Below, one piece after another: positions 35,315 through 44,059 of a stretch of 64,000 nucleotides of DNA. Source of the DNA: 9FT-COMBO-48-23 sp963754385 (GTDB lineage: Bacteria; Chloroflexota; Dehalococcoidia; GIF9; UBA5629); the NCBI GenBank assembly GCA_963754385.1, contig CAVWGE010000001.1:186001-250000 (forward strand). Reading direction: 5' to 3'. The notes below the pieces were generated by a model. The model saw nothing but the letters and a program-made list of their open reading frames with translations. It was not told the DNA's origin and searched no databases. The position numbers and the translations under genes are program-made. The number at the start of each line of letters is the position of its first letter. Within the stretch, counting starts at the first letter, position 1.

Positions 35315-35449
35315 ATGTCAGATAAATCCGATAGTAAACCAGTCCCTGAGTCTACTTCCTCTAAACCAAAACCTCAAGTTCCGCCATCTAAACCTGATCC
35401 ACTTTTAGGAGACATTATTCAAAGGGGAGAAAAACCAAATAAGAAATAG
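35315..35449 (+). CDS. 44-residue proline-rich peptide
   Basis: ATG 35315 to TAG 35447-35449, with a clear GGAGG at 35304-35308. The peptide is Pro/Ser/Lys-rich (SKPVPESTSSKPKPQVPP, then SKPDPLLGDIIQRGEKPNKK), probably disordered. It lies 28 bp after the papain-like/GNAT gene and may be its partner or substrate; that is inference from spacing only. Confidence 0.5.
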   Translation: MSDKSDSKPVPESTSSKPKPQVPPSKPDPLLGDIIQRGEKPNKK

Positions 35450-35900
35450 AAAATATTGCTACAGTGCTATCAAAAATCTTAGTGACTTTCTGCTAGGTAC
35501 TCGCTCCTGGTTCCGATTTAATTTTGAATCTTTGGAGCGGGAGACGGGACTCGAACCCGCGACAGCCTGCTTGGAAGGCAGGTCCGTGGTTGAGTCCTAT
35601 ATTTAGCTCTTTTTTGAACCTGAGAAGCATAGAAAAAACCGCCTCTTTTTTGTTAGGCAGATTGTCTGGTTTTTTCTCACCTCTCACTACTTGCTTGCCC
35701 CATTTTATCATACTTGCCTTGTAGGCAACAAGGAGGTGGTACAACCTCCATAATCATGGGTTTGGTGGAGGTGTGAGAGGGTCTGACTCGGTGGTACTGT
35801 ACAATCCTGTGCCTGCGTTCTCCGATGAATTGTTTGATGCCCCGTAAGTGAATCTACCTATCAGGGTATTATGTCTTGCGCAGGTGCAAACCGATGGACA
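35450..35900. other. Gene-free stretch with tRNA fragment
   Basis: No credible ORF. It holds the tRNA-Gly fragment (below) and, at about 35731-35748, a GGAGGT/ACCTCC hairpin with a GGTACA-like loop. Composition changes here from AT-rich to the more balanced composition of the MmgE/PrpD gene. Confidence 0.6.
35533..35583 (-). tRNA. 3' fragment of tRNA-Gly(UCC), probable att site
   Basis: On the minus strand it contains an anticodon arm CTGCC-TTCCAA-GCAGG (anticodon UCC), a T arm CGCGGG-TTCGAGT-CCCGT and the acceptor 3' strand CTCCCGC-TCCA. The 5' half (acceptor GCGGGAG strand and D arm) is absent, so it cannot be a functional tRNA. A 3' half ending in CCA is the classical displaced attachment site left by tRNA-targeting integrases. 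Confidence 0.85.
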
Positions 35901-37305
35901 CTAGCGCTTGAACACCAATAGCTTCATCAACTTGCCAATGTCCTTAAGCTTGTCTATTTTGTAGATAACATCGATGACCTCTTTCATCTGCACCTCGCTC
36001 ATGTACTGTGAGGCCATACTCCGAAATTTGTCCTCCAGCTCTCGGTCCGTCATCGGGTTACGGGGGTCGCCTCTGGGATAATCTACCCTTTTCCGGTAGG
36101 TCATGCCTTGTTTCGTAGTGATCTCAGTGATGCCGGCAGCGATGAAGTACTCCAGTCCAGGATCAGCCTTAAAGGTGACCTTATCAATCAGGCCGTGTAC
36201 CTTCGGATCTTCTAATTTATCTGGACTGTATTGTCTGGGGCTGACCTCTCGGTCCAAGATAGCAACGGCGGTGAGGTAATAGGCACTATGATCAGCCGTT
36301 TCCTTGTTCTTGGGGTAGCGTTTCTCAGGCTGGCTAGTGTGCTCCACGTCTCTTGGGGTAGCCCAAATCCTGACCTGAGCCACGTCCTCTGGTTTAATGT
36401 CGTGTTCCCGAACGAGCTCCAACGTGGCAGTGAGATGCCCATGAGTCGTGGCTTCGGCGGCGAAGGGTTTAAACCCCGTTTCCATAATTTTGAACCCTTT
36501 GAAGTCCGTGCATTTGTCAAAGTCGAAATCACCATGCATCACTGACTCGACATAGCCGCGCTGCCCTTCGATCACTCTTCCGGGGCCAGTGAAGCCCCTC
36601 TCCGCCAGAAAGGTGGCCAGAATGGCATCGTAGGCAGTAAAGGGAAATCTCAGGTTCTTGGCCATGGTATATTCTTCCTTGGAGGCGTCTAGGATACCCA
36701 GCACCATGTTGTGGCTGGCTGCGGTGCCGATGGCATTCTCTATCTGCTCTGCGTTTAGGCCGAGGAGTTTACCCACCACCACTGGCACAATGAACCCAGC
36801 TCGAAGATCAGGATTCCACCCCTTAAGTTCGAGGGGCACATTTACAGTGCAGGCATCGGTGTATCGGGCCGAGAGTTCGTAGCCGGCAACGATAGCCTCT
36901 ACCACCTGCTCTCCATTTGAGTGCTGACGTTCACCCACGGCGAAGATCGACGGTATGATCTCACTGGGATGGCCGCCTAGTACCACTGGCCCCGGTACTA
37001 TATACCAGTCGTTGAAATCAAGGAAGCGCACCATGGCACCGTTGGCCAGCGTGGCATTCAGGCAAGATGTTCTTACCCCACTGCCGATGATTGTAGACTC
37101 TGGTGGTCCTCCGAACTCGGGTATTACACTAAGGATAATACTGCTGGCCGGGCTAGAGTAGCCTCCGATAGCGCAACCAAGGGTATCGAGTACAACACGT
37201 TTGACTTCGTGTATCACTTCCTTAGGTAGCTCTTTCATGGTTACGTTAAGGCCGTACTCAGCAAACTTCCTGGCGATGGTTGTCATCTTTCCCTCCCTGT
37301 AATAG
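35888..37305 (-). repeat. 1.4-kb direct repeat, copy 1
   Basis: Almost identical to about 53167-54586, offset 17,279 bp, same orientation. It covers the whole MmgE/PrpD gene plus its ribosome site and stops abruptly on both sides. Confidence 0.9.
35901..37286 (-). CDS. MmgE/PrpD family protein, copy 1
   Basis: The 461-residue product starts at ATG 37286 behind GGGAGGG. The family includes 2-methylcitrate dehydratase, cis-aconitate decarboxylase and iminodisuccinate epimerase, all acting on small di/tricarboxylates without cofactor. Visible: the loop LDFND...GGHPSEIIP, matching the family's D-D-T-H...HPS active-site region, TAASHNMVLG, and KPFAAEATTHGH matching the K-P-Y/F-P...H element. Substrate unknown. 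Its upstream region has no obvious promoter and differs from that of copy 2. Confidence 0.88.
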   Translation of the reverse strand: MTTIARKFAEYGLNVTMKELPKEVIHEVKRVVLDTLGCAIGGYSSPASSIILSVIPEFGGPPESTIIGSGVRTSCLNATLANGAMVRFLDFNDWYIVPGPVVLGGHPSEIIPSIFAVGERQHSNGEQVVEAIVAGYELSARYTDACTVNVPLELKGWNPDLRAGFIVPVVVGKLLGLNAEQIENAIGTAASHNMVLGILDASKEEYTMAKNLRFPFTAYDAILATFLAERGFTGPGRVIEGQRGYVESVMHGDFDFDKCTDFKGFKIMETGFKPFAAEATTHGHLTATLELVREHDIKPEDVAQVRIWATPRDVEHTSQPEKRYPKNKETADHSAYYLTAVAILDREVSPRQYSPDKLEDPKVHGLIDKVTFKADPGLEYFIAAGITEITTKQGMTYRKRVDYPRGDPRNPMTDRELEDKFRSMASQYMSEVQMKEVIDVIYKIDKLKDIGKLMKLLVFKR

Positions 37306-37374
37306 TTGAGGCCATCTAATTTCAAAACTTCCCATTGTTAGCTTCAATTCTGGCTTCTTCAGCCGGTTTGTTTT

Positions 37375-37500
37375 AGTTGGGGGCAGAAACATACCCTTTC
37401 TAATTTTGTCTTTCTCAGATTATTTGCCACTTCTTTTAGCCGGCTCATGCCCTGATTCTTAATTATGCGGCCGATAACTACGTCTATGTTTTTCCCCGAC
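37375..37500 (-). pseudogene. Transposase C-terminal remnant A
   Basis: The minus-strand translation reads KNIDVVIGRIIKNQGMSR then LKEVANNLRKTKLERV before a stop, with no start upstream. It is homologous to remnant B at about 38030-38148. The G-x-S-x4-E-x-A-N-N-L pattern recalls the C-terminus of ISLre2/UPF0236-type transposases, a tentative reading. Confidence 0.45.
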
Positions 37501-37609
37501 AGCTAAAAAGTACAAGGTACACTGCTGCCCAAGCGAGTAGCATACAGCAAATTTCAAGACTACTCGTGACCAATTTCCTAGAAGTCAAGTGTCTGGTGAG
37601 TCTTCCAAT

Positions 37610-37957
37610 TTACTCGTATTCCTTCGGTACTGCACAGATCATGATCATGTGTTCGCTGGTTGATGTATTTCGGTATTGATGTCTCTCACCAGGAAGGATC
37701 ATTGCGAAATCGCCTTTCTTTAACTCACGTTCTCCATCTTTGAGAAACACGGTTCCGTGACCTTCAATAATATAATTCAAATGTTCAAACGGGTGGTCAT
37801 GAAGAGGCGTATGTCCTCCAGGTTCAATGGTAAACACGCGGAACGAAAACGTCGGCGCTCCGTCCTCTCTCGATATTGGAACCTGCTTGTAGATGCCCTT
37901 GGCGCCTTTCATGTCTGGCTTTATCTTTTTGGCCTTTTCTAAGCTAGATATATGCAT
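37610..37957 (-). CDS. Small cupin-domain protein
   Basis: A 115-residue single cupin. Motif 1 is GGHTPLHDHPFEHLNYIIEGHG and motif 2 is PGERHQYRN, providing His/His/Glu/His candidate metal ligands. Function within the cupin_2 family cannot be assigned. It lies alone between two decayed transposase fragments. AAGGAGG-like site precedes the ATG. Confidence 0.85.
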   Translation of the reverse strand: MHISSLEKAKKIKPDMKGAKGIYKQVPISREDGAPTFSFRVFTIEPGGHTPLHDHPFEHLNYIIEGHGTVFLKDGERELKKGDFAMILPGERHQYRNTSTSEHMIMICAVPKEYE

Positions 37958-38029
37958 GGCAAACCTCCTTCAATAAGTCTAAAATTAAAGACTTCACAAT
38001 TATAGCACAAAATTCTTAGTTTGAGGAGA

Positions 38030-38148
38030 TTGTTTGCCCCTTCTTTTGTCCAGCTCGTGCCTAATTTCTTAGATCTACGACCAATAACTACGTCGATATT
38101 TTTCTCCATGACACTGGAGCATTTATGCAACACCTCTTTTGTTTCCAC
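38030..38148 (-). pseudogene. Transposase C-terminal remnant B
   Basis: Translation contains KNIDVVIGRRSKKLGTSW then TKEGANNLLKLR, parallel to remnant A. Both are short, lack the catalytic core and flank the cupin gene. Confidence 0.45.
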
Positions 38149-38179
38149 CCTATTTTTTGAGGACCCTTAGCCGGGTAAG

Positions 38180-38833
38180 CTATGAAAGATATTCTTAATA
38201 TACCTCCAAATCAGTTGGCTGGTAGCTATCTTGTTCTTTATTTCTAATTTTATCTTCTATACTTTAGCGGGATAGATACCAGAGCTATTGGTTATTAAGG
38301 GAGCACCGCAAGATTTGGCAGCACTCATGACCTCGGTCATACTCTGGGCAGGTCTTCCTGCTTTGTTTGTGGTGCCGTGGGTATTCGACAAGATTGGTTT
38401 GAGGAAACCATTCATCTGCGGATCCTTTATCCTTTTGGCTTTGGCATCTTTGATTACAATATTCACATCTCCGTCATTATCTTGGTTTGTTGTCGTTGCC
38501 CTAGGTATAGCGCCAGGCGTTCAGTTTGCAATGATACTCGTACTCCCTGTAGAATTAGTAACGGCGGAAGGTGTTGGTAGGGCAAGTGGGATGATAGTCT
38601 CTACCGGTTATATAGGAGGGCTCATGAGGACTTGGATTACAGGATACATCATGGATCTCACCAGAACCCTCAACTTGGATCTAGCTGTCCTTATTGGGCT
38701 TGCGATAGCTGGTGCCTATTTCGTTATCAGATTACCAGAGACTCCCCCAGAGTTAGACTGCGGAAGCATTAATTCTTGGCATAGTCAAACCGAAATAAGT
38801 GGGCCTAAAATGCTTCTCAATAATTACAATTAA
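38180..38833 (+). pseudogene. 5'-truncated MFS transporter with amber codon
   Basis: The last half of an MFS protein: five or six membrane segments, including GLPALFVVPWVFDKIGLRKP with a half-copy of the MFS loop motif, and GYIGGLMRTWITGYIMDL. Upstream of the TTG at 38288 the same frame continues as NFIFYTLAG-stop-IPELLVIKG, so a TAG (38273-38275) replaces what was probably a Trp codon, and coding similarity fades near 38180. The N-terminal half is missing. Confidence 0.75.
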
Positions 38834-38938
38834 CCGTACGGTTCAACGATCTGATGCCTTACAGCGGTTGATAGAGAGGAATGCTGAGTAGTTTCAGCCA
38901 ATCCAGAAGCCTATCATGGTTACCAAGACTAATATACC

Positions 38939-38968
38939 CCTGCAATCTCGTAGGCTTATTGTAGATAA
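38939..38968 (+). repeat. 30-bp direct repeat, copy 1
   Basis: Begins CCTGCAATCTCGTAGG and ends TTGTAGATAA; 28 of 30 bases match 41377-41406. It lies immediately before the ribosome site of the molybdoenzyme gene, so it may carry its control region. Confidence 0.7.
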
Positions 38969-38982
38969 AGGAGAGACATAGT

Positions 38983-41295
38983 ATGAAAACTAGGGCTGTC
39001 AACAAAGAAAGCATCGAGGTCAAGAAAGTCATGTGTTGTGCCTCACCGGGGTGTCATGACCGGTGTAGGGTGCTGGCACGTGTAAAAGACGGCCGGATTG
39101 AAAAGATCGGGGGCAACCGGAAAATCATAAGCGCTGAAGCTATCCGACAGAAACCTCTGCGCTTATTTAGAAGCTGTCCAGATAGACTTCCGCACCTCGT
39201 AAAGTGGCTGTATCATCCTGATCAGCTTATGTATCCCCTGAAAAGGGTTGGAGAGCGGGGGGACAACAAATGGGAAAGAGTCTCATGGCACCAAGCGCTA
39301 GAAGAGATAGCAGACAAACTGGTGCAAATAAAAACGGACTATGGAGCTGAAAGCCTAGCTCTTACCGAGGGGACTTTAAGGAGCGACTTGTATGGAATAC
39401 GAAGCCGTTTTCTCAACTTGTTCGGTAATCCAGGAAATATCGGCTGCGCGGGCACTGTCTGTGCGGGTAATAGGACAGCTCTGCGTAGGGCGCTATTGGG
39501 GACTGTTTCTATGAAGGACAACCTTGCCGTTGCTAAGTGTATTGTCCTCTGCGGTTGGAATATTACGGAATCCCGGCGGAGACGATGGCTAGAGATTAGA
39601 GAACGGCTCGAAAAAGGAGAGAAGGTAAAGCTCATTGTAATCGATCCTAGACAGACAGAAGTAGCTAAGAATGCTGATTTATGGCTTCAAATCAGGCCCG
39701 GTACTGACGCCGCCCTATTCCTATCCTGGATAAATGTCATCATAGAACACCACCTCTACGATAAAGCCTTTGTTGACAGGTGGACTTATGGTTTTGACCG
39801 GCTAAAGCAAAGGGCATTGGAATATACACCAGAGAAGGTTGCTGAGATAACATGGATACCCACAGAGAAGATAAGAGAATCGGCGATAATGTATGCAACA
39901 AACAAACCAGCCTCTTTCGGTGGGCTGGGTGTAGCGGCTGATGAGATCGGGCTAAATGCGACAAGGGTTGAACAAGCCCGGATCTGCTTACGTGCCATAA
40001 CTGGAAATATGGCAGTACAGGGTGGCGAGACACCTTTGGGGCCGGGGCCGATAATAGCTGGGAAGATGGGTATCCGAGATTCGATGCTTCAGCTTGAAGA
40101 AAAATGCTCCCCAGAACAAAGAAGAAAACAACTAGGTGCTGACAGGTTTAAACTTATGACTTGGCCTGCCTATGAAATAACGAGTAAACTTTACAAGCAA
40201 CTATATGGTATACCTCTATGTATGAGTGGACATGACAGCCTTTGTCATCAGCCCTCGATATGGCATGCTATACTCACGGGCAAACCTTATCATATAAAGG
40301 CAATGATTACGTGGACTTCCAATCCCCTCCTAAACGCCGCCAACACAAAGCTGGTTTACCAGGCGTTAAAAAGCCCAAATCTTGACCTTCATGTAGTCTT
40401 GGAGCATTTTATGACCCCGACGGCTCTACTTGCAGACTATGTCCTTCCGGCAGCTAGCAAACTTGAGAAGCTAATGTGTAGCACGCACGAAGATTGGGTG
40501 CCAGTGTTCGAATGTGGAGAGAGGTCTATTGAACCTTTGGGAGAGCGCAGGTCTGATTACTACTTCCTCCGTGAGATTGCCATAAGACTAGGCTTTGGCG
40601 AATATTTTCCCTGGGAGACTGAGGAGGAATTGGCTGATTACAGGTTAGAGCCACTGGGGATAACTTTCAAGGAAGCCGCCACCAAAAGTTATTTAGTAAC
40701 CAGCAGTGAACCTTGGACTTATGAAACGATAAATCCGGAGACAGAAAAACCAACTGGATTCGCTACTCCTTCAGGGAGAATAGAGCTATACTCAAAAGTA
40801 CTTGAAGAGCTCGGGTATGACGCCTTGCCCTTTTATGAAGAGCCACCAGAAAGCCCCATTAGAACTCCAGATATCGCGAAGGACTATCCTCTAATATTGA
40901 CTACAGGAGGCAGATGTAGACCCCTATTTCATTCCGAACATCGCCAGTTAGGCATAGGAATGCGTGAACAACATCCAGATCCGTTGATGGATATTCACCC
41001 TGATACAGCCCGGGAATTGGGTATCGCTGATGGCGACTGGGCTTATATTGAAACTCGAAGGGGAGTGATAAAACAAAAAGCGAGGCTTACCACTGGGATC
41101 CATCCTAGAGTTGTAAATGTTGAGAGTCACTGGTGGTTCCCTGAGCAGCCCGCACAGGAGCCATGGTTACATGGAGTGTGGCAATCAAATGCAAATGTCC
41201 TTACCTTGAGTGACCCAGAAGCCTGTGACCGACTCACAGGCGGCTGGGCCTTGAGGGCACTGTTGTGTAAAGTCTACAAAGTACAGACTCCATAA
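38983..41295 (+). CDS. DMSO-reductase-family Mo/W oxidoreductase
   Basis: A 770-residue bis-MGD enzyme. N-terminal [4Fe-4S] ligands come from MCCASPGCHDRC (Cys18/19, 24, 28) and Cys65; the usual pterin elements follow (GNPGNIGCAGTVCAGN, CIVLCGWNITES, VIDPRQTEVAKNADLW, RPGTDAAL). A Cys in GTVCAGN is a likely metal ligand. C-terminal cap domain with PLILTTGGRCRPLFHSEHR is complete. There is no Tat signal, so it is cytoplasmic, and no separate iron-sulfur or membrane subunit is adjacent. It resembles the soluble branch with acetylene hydratase-like enzymes; the substrate is not assignable. Confidence 0.85.
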   Translation: MKTRAVNKESIEVKKVMCCASPGCHDRCRVLARVKDGRIEKIGGNRKIISAEAIRQKPLRLFRSCPDRLPHLVKWLYHPDQLMYPLKRVGERGDNKWERVSWHQALEEIADKLVQIKTDYGAESLALTEGTLRSDLYGIRSRFLNLFGNPGNIGCAGTVCAGNRTALRRALLGTVSMKDNLAVAKCIVLCGWNITESRRRRWLEIRERLEKGEKVKLIVIDPRQTEVAKNADLWLQIRPGTDAALFLSWINVIIEHHLYDKAFVDRWTYGFDRLKQRALEYTPEKVAEITWIPTEKIRESAIMYATNKPASFGGLGVAADEIGLNATRVEQARICLRAITGNMAVQGGETPLGPGPIIAGKMGIRDSMLQLEEKCSPEQRRKQLGADRFKLMTWPAYEITSKLYKQLYGIPLCMSGHDSLCHQPSIWHAILTGKPYHIKAMITWTSNPLLNAANTKLVYQALKSPNLDLHVVLEHFMTPTALLADYVLPAASKLEKLMCSTHEDWVPVFECGERSIEPLGERRSDYYFLREIAIRLGFGEYFPWETEEELADYRLEPLGITFKEAATKSYLVTSSEPWTYETINPETEKPTGFATPSGRIELYSKVLEELGYDALPFYEEPPESPIRTPDIAKDYPLILTTGGRCRPLFHSEHRQLGIGMREQHPDPLMDIHPDTARELGIADGDWAYIETRRGVIKQKARLTTGIHPRVVNVESHWWFPEQPAQEPWLHGVWQSNANVLTLSDPEACDRLTGGWALRALLCKVYKVQTP

Positions 41296-41376
41296 GGTAG
41301 ACACGAAAGAAAAGAACTAAAGGCGATACTTATGGACTTGTTGCTTACTTATCCCGATTCCACTAAGCAGCTGGTA

Positions 41377-41406
41377 CCTGCAATCTCATAGACTTATTGT
41401 AGATAA
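41377..41406 (+). repeat. 30-bp direct repeat, copy 2
   Basis: Begins CCTGCAATCTCATAGAC; matches 38939-38968 at 28 of 30. The two copies bracket the molybdoenzyme gene. The remaining intergenic bases 41296-41609 hold no gene I can support. Confidence 0.7.
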
Positions 41407-41609
41407 TTGAAATGGGAAATAGTTAGTTTGATTGTGTCCCATATTGTGTCCTATACAATCTTGACCATTTTTACTAGGGAATCTATAACATAGCCCCACT
41501 GATCCATGGGTTCAGAAAAGAAAGTGAAGCTACACGAATTTACTTTAATGCTCACCCTCTGCGCAATTGAAAATTGTAATATTGTGTGATAACATTTTAT
41601 CTCATAAAA

Positions 41610-41828
41610 GTGATTGTGACATCTAAATTATATGAGGAAATTTACTCAAAACTGATGGAGATAGCTGAGAAGGAAGGCAGGGGAATCTCTGAAACTTTGA
41701 GAGAGTATTTGTCCCACCGGCTGCAAAAGAAAAACAGGTTTCTATGCCTGAGCCAACTTCTGAGTGAGTGCAAGTTTAATTCAATAAAGGAGGACAAAAG
41801 TGAGCTTAGAAGAGAGACACGATTATGA
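41610..41828 (+). CDS. Small ribbon-helix-helix-like protein
   Basis: About 72 residues from GTG 41610 (starts at 41586 and 41616 are alternatives). The segment IVTSKLYEEIYSKLMEIAEKEGRGISETLREYLSHRLQ has the strand-helix-helix layout of RHH/CopG DNA-binding proteins. It ends inside the following flavoprotein gene, so it could be an autoregulator of that operon. Weak evidence. Confidence 0.45.
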   Translation: MIVTSKLYEEIYSKLMEIAEKEGRGISETLREYLSHRLQKKNRFLCLSQLLSECKFNSIKEDKSELRRETRL

Positions 41829-43281
41829 TGTTGTCGTAGTTGGTGCTGGGACTGCAGGGCTGAGTACTGCTCTATCGGCACAGGAGCATGGGGCAAAGGT
41901 ACTTCTGCTAGAAAAGTCCCCTCGTGCTGCAAGGGGCGGAAATGGACGGTTCACTGATGGGATGTTCATTTTCCCGCACAATGGGATGAGCGAACTAAGG
42001 GAATACCTAAAAGACTTACCTGAGCGCGAGGTTAACGCGATAGATGTACCAGCGTATTCGCCCGACGATTATTACCGTGAGCTTATGGAAGTAAGCCAGG
42101 GATTGGCTGACCCTGTCCTGTGTGAGATATTAGCCAAGGAATCGAAAGCGGTGCTAAGATGGCTGAACCAACTGGGGTTAAAGTGGGATATCAGCTATGA
42201 CCATGGAGTCAGGGTAGGCGAGCGCATCAAGTTTAAGAGTAGTGGTGCGGTGTTAGGCGCCAAGGGAGGTGGGGAAGGACTTGTGGAAAAGATGTTTGAT
42301 ATTGCTGAGCATAAGGGTATAGAGACCTGCTATGAGACGACGGCGGTGAAGCTACTCATGGGCGAAAGCGGCAGAGTATGCGGGGTAAGGGTTTTGGGGG
42401 AAGAAGGATTTAGAGATATCCGTAGCGGGTCTGTAGTTTTAGCTTCGGGTGGGTTCCAGGCAAATACTGAAATGCGGGCTAAATACCTAGGCCCAAACTG
42501 GGATCTGGTCAAGGTTAGGGGCGCGAGATATAACACAGGTGAAGGGCTGATGATGGCGTTGCGAATAGGAGCCCAACCCACTGGCCATTGGAGTGGATGC
42601 CATGCTACTAATATTGATCTGAGTGCTCCAGATTTTGAAGGAGGCATGGCAACAGCCCGGCCTTCGTACATCTTCGGTATCATGGTAAATGCGAATTGGG
42701 AGAGATTCTTTGATGAGGGGGAAGATGTCGAAACAAAAACTTATGCCAAACTCGGCAGAATAATTCTAATGCAACCCGGTGATATAGCATTTCAGATATT
42801 CGACGCAAAAGCTACGCCCCTACTTATAAGCTGCTATGGGAATGCTGTTCCTACCGAAGCCGGCTCAATAGAGGAATTAGCCCAAGAGCTGGACACTGAC
42901 CCTGTCAAGTTGATAAAGACGGTGAAAGAGTTCAATGAAGCTGTTCAGGACGGGAAGTTTGACCCGGCTACCAAGGATGGAAAACTGACAAAAGGTATTT
43001 CACCACCCAAATCCAACTGGGCTCAGAAAATTGATACGCCACCATTTAGAGCATATGCGGTGACGACTGGCATCACCTTCACTTACGGTGGCATAAAGAC
43101 TAACAAGGATGCACAGGTACTGAACACAGAAGGAAATCCTATTCCCGGTCTTTACACTGTGGGTGAAATGATGGGGGGTTTCTTTTATCATAACTATGTT
43201 GGTGGTTCCGGCATTGCGAAGGGTCTAGTATTTGGTCGTATTGCGGGGGCTAATGCCGCAATGTTAGGATGCCTGGGATAG
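41800..43281 (+). CDS. FAD-dependent fumarate-reductase-type flavoprotein
   Basis: A 493-residue FAD protein of the succinate dehydrogenase/fumarate reductase/tricarballylate dehydrogenase group: GAGTAGLSTALSAQEHGAKVLLLEK (dinucleotide fold), RGGNGRFTDG, VLASGGFQANTEM and C-terminal GLYTVGEMMGGFFYHNYVGGSGIAKGLVFGRIAG. No signal peptide and no Fe-S subunit, so it is soluble. GTG start behind AAAGGAGGACA. EtfB starts 4 bp downstream, hence electrons likely pass to or from ETF. It may reduce or oxidise a C-C bond of a carboxylate. Confidence 0.88.
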   Translation: MSLEERHDYDVVVVGAGTAGLSTALSAQEHGAKVLLLEKSPRAARGGNGRFTDGMFIFPHNGMSELREYLKDLPEREVNAIDVPAYSPDDYYRELMEVSQGLADPVLCEILAKESKAVLRWLNQLGLKWDISYDHGVRVGERIKFKSSGAVLGAKGGGEGLVEKMFDIAEHKGIETCYETTAVKLLMGESGRVCGVRVLGEEGFRDIRSGSVVLASGGFQANTEMRAKYLGPNWDLVKVRGARYNTGEGLMMALRIGAQPTGHWSGCHATNIDLSAPDFEGGMATARPSYIFGIMVNANWERFFDEGEDVETKTYAKLGRIILMQPGDIAFQIFDAKATPLLISCYGNAVPTEAGSIEELAQELDTDPVKLIKTVKEFNEAVQDGKFDPATKDGKLTKGISPPKSNWAQKIDTPPFRAYAVTTGITFTYGGIKTNKDAQVLNTEGNPIPGLYTVGEMMGGFFYHNYVGGSGIAKGLVFGRIAGANAAMLGCLG

Positions 43282-43285
43282 CCCG

Positions 43286-44059
43286 ATGAGAATCATAGCT
43301 TGCTGCAAAGCTGTGCCTGAGGGTATTTCAAAGGTAAGACTTGTGGAAACAAGTGGCAAGGTGGAGTGCGAAAGCCATTCACTGGTCATAAACGAGTCTG
43401 ATGAGTATGCACTAGAGGAGGCTTTGGCTCTAAAAAAGGAGTTTGGTGCCGAAATCATAGTTGTTACGACGGGAGGCTTGAGGTCTCAGGCAATCTTGCA
43501 TAAGGCGCTAGCTAAGGGCGCTGACAGGGTTATGAGAATTGACGCTGACTTTACTGGTTCTGCGATTGTATCAAAGATAATGGCTGAGGCAATTAGGAGA
43601 ATGGAGTACGATCTCATTCTAACTGGCGTAGAGTCAAATGATAATATGTCTGCGCAAACTGGCGTATTTCTTGCAGAGAGACTGAACCTGCCCTATGCGT
43701 TCGCGGTAACCAGGGTTGAAATCGAGCAGGAACAAAGCATGGTCAAAGTTACAAAGGAACTCGGAGAGGGGCTTTACGAAATCCTAGAGATACCTTTGCC
43801 CGCAGTTCTGTGTGTTCAATCAGGTATTCGACCTGTCAATCCCGTATCAGTTCGGAAGCTTTTGAATGCCCAGAAGGAGCCGGTGGCATCTATAACATTA
43901 GACAGTTTGGGAATAGATTGGGATGAGGAGACTGTCAGCGGATTGAGGATGTTAGAAGTGTTCAAGCCACCACAGGTTGGATATTGCGAGATGATTGAAG
44001 GGAGTCCCCAAGAAATTGCTCGACAACTTAAAAGAAGGATTGAGAATGTATTGCGGTAG
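43286..44059 (+). CDS. etfB: Electron transfer flavoprotein, beta subunit
   Basis: A 257-residue EtfB: IIACCKAVPEG at the start, NESDEYALEEALALK, TTGGLRSQAILHKALAKGADRVMRI, DLILTGVESND and LPYAFAVTRVEIE. It binds AMP or FAD and docks EtfA. Tight spacing with the upstream flavoprotein (4 bp) and a 14-bp overlap with etfA indicate one operon. Confidence 0.93.
   Translation: MRIIACCKAVPEGISKVRLVETSGKVECESHSLVINESDEYALEEALALKKEFGAEIIVVTTGGLRSQAILHKALAKGADRVMRIDADFTGSAIVSKIMAEAIRRMEYDLILTGVESNDNMSAQTGVFLAERLNLPYAFAVTRVEIEQEQSMVKVTKELGEGLYEILEIPLPAVLCVQSGIRPVNPVSVRKLLNAQKEPVASITLDSLGIDWDEETVSGLRMLEVFKPPQVGYCEMIEGSPQEIARQLKRRIENVLR

Noticed and set aside
35590..35640. Intact tRNA-Gly gene
   Set aside because: The expected 5' acceptor strand GCGGGAG and the D arm are absent upstream of the anticodon arm.
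38273..38275. Amber codon read as pyrrolysine in the MFS fragment
   Set aside because: The gene is also 5'-truncated and no pyl genes are visible; a nonsense mutation in a pseudogene is simpler.
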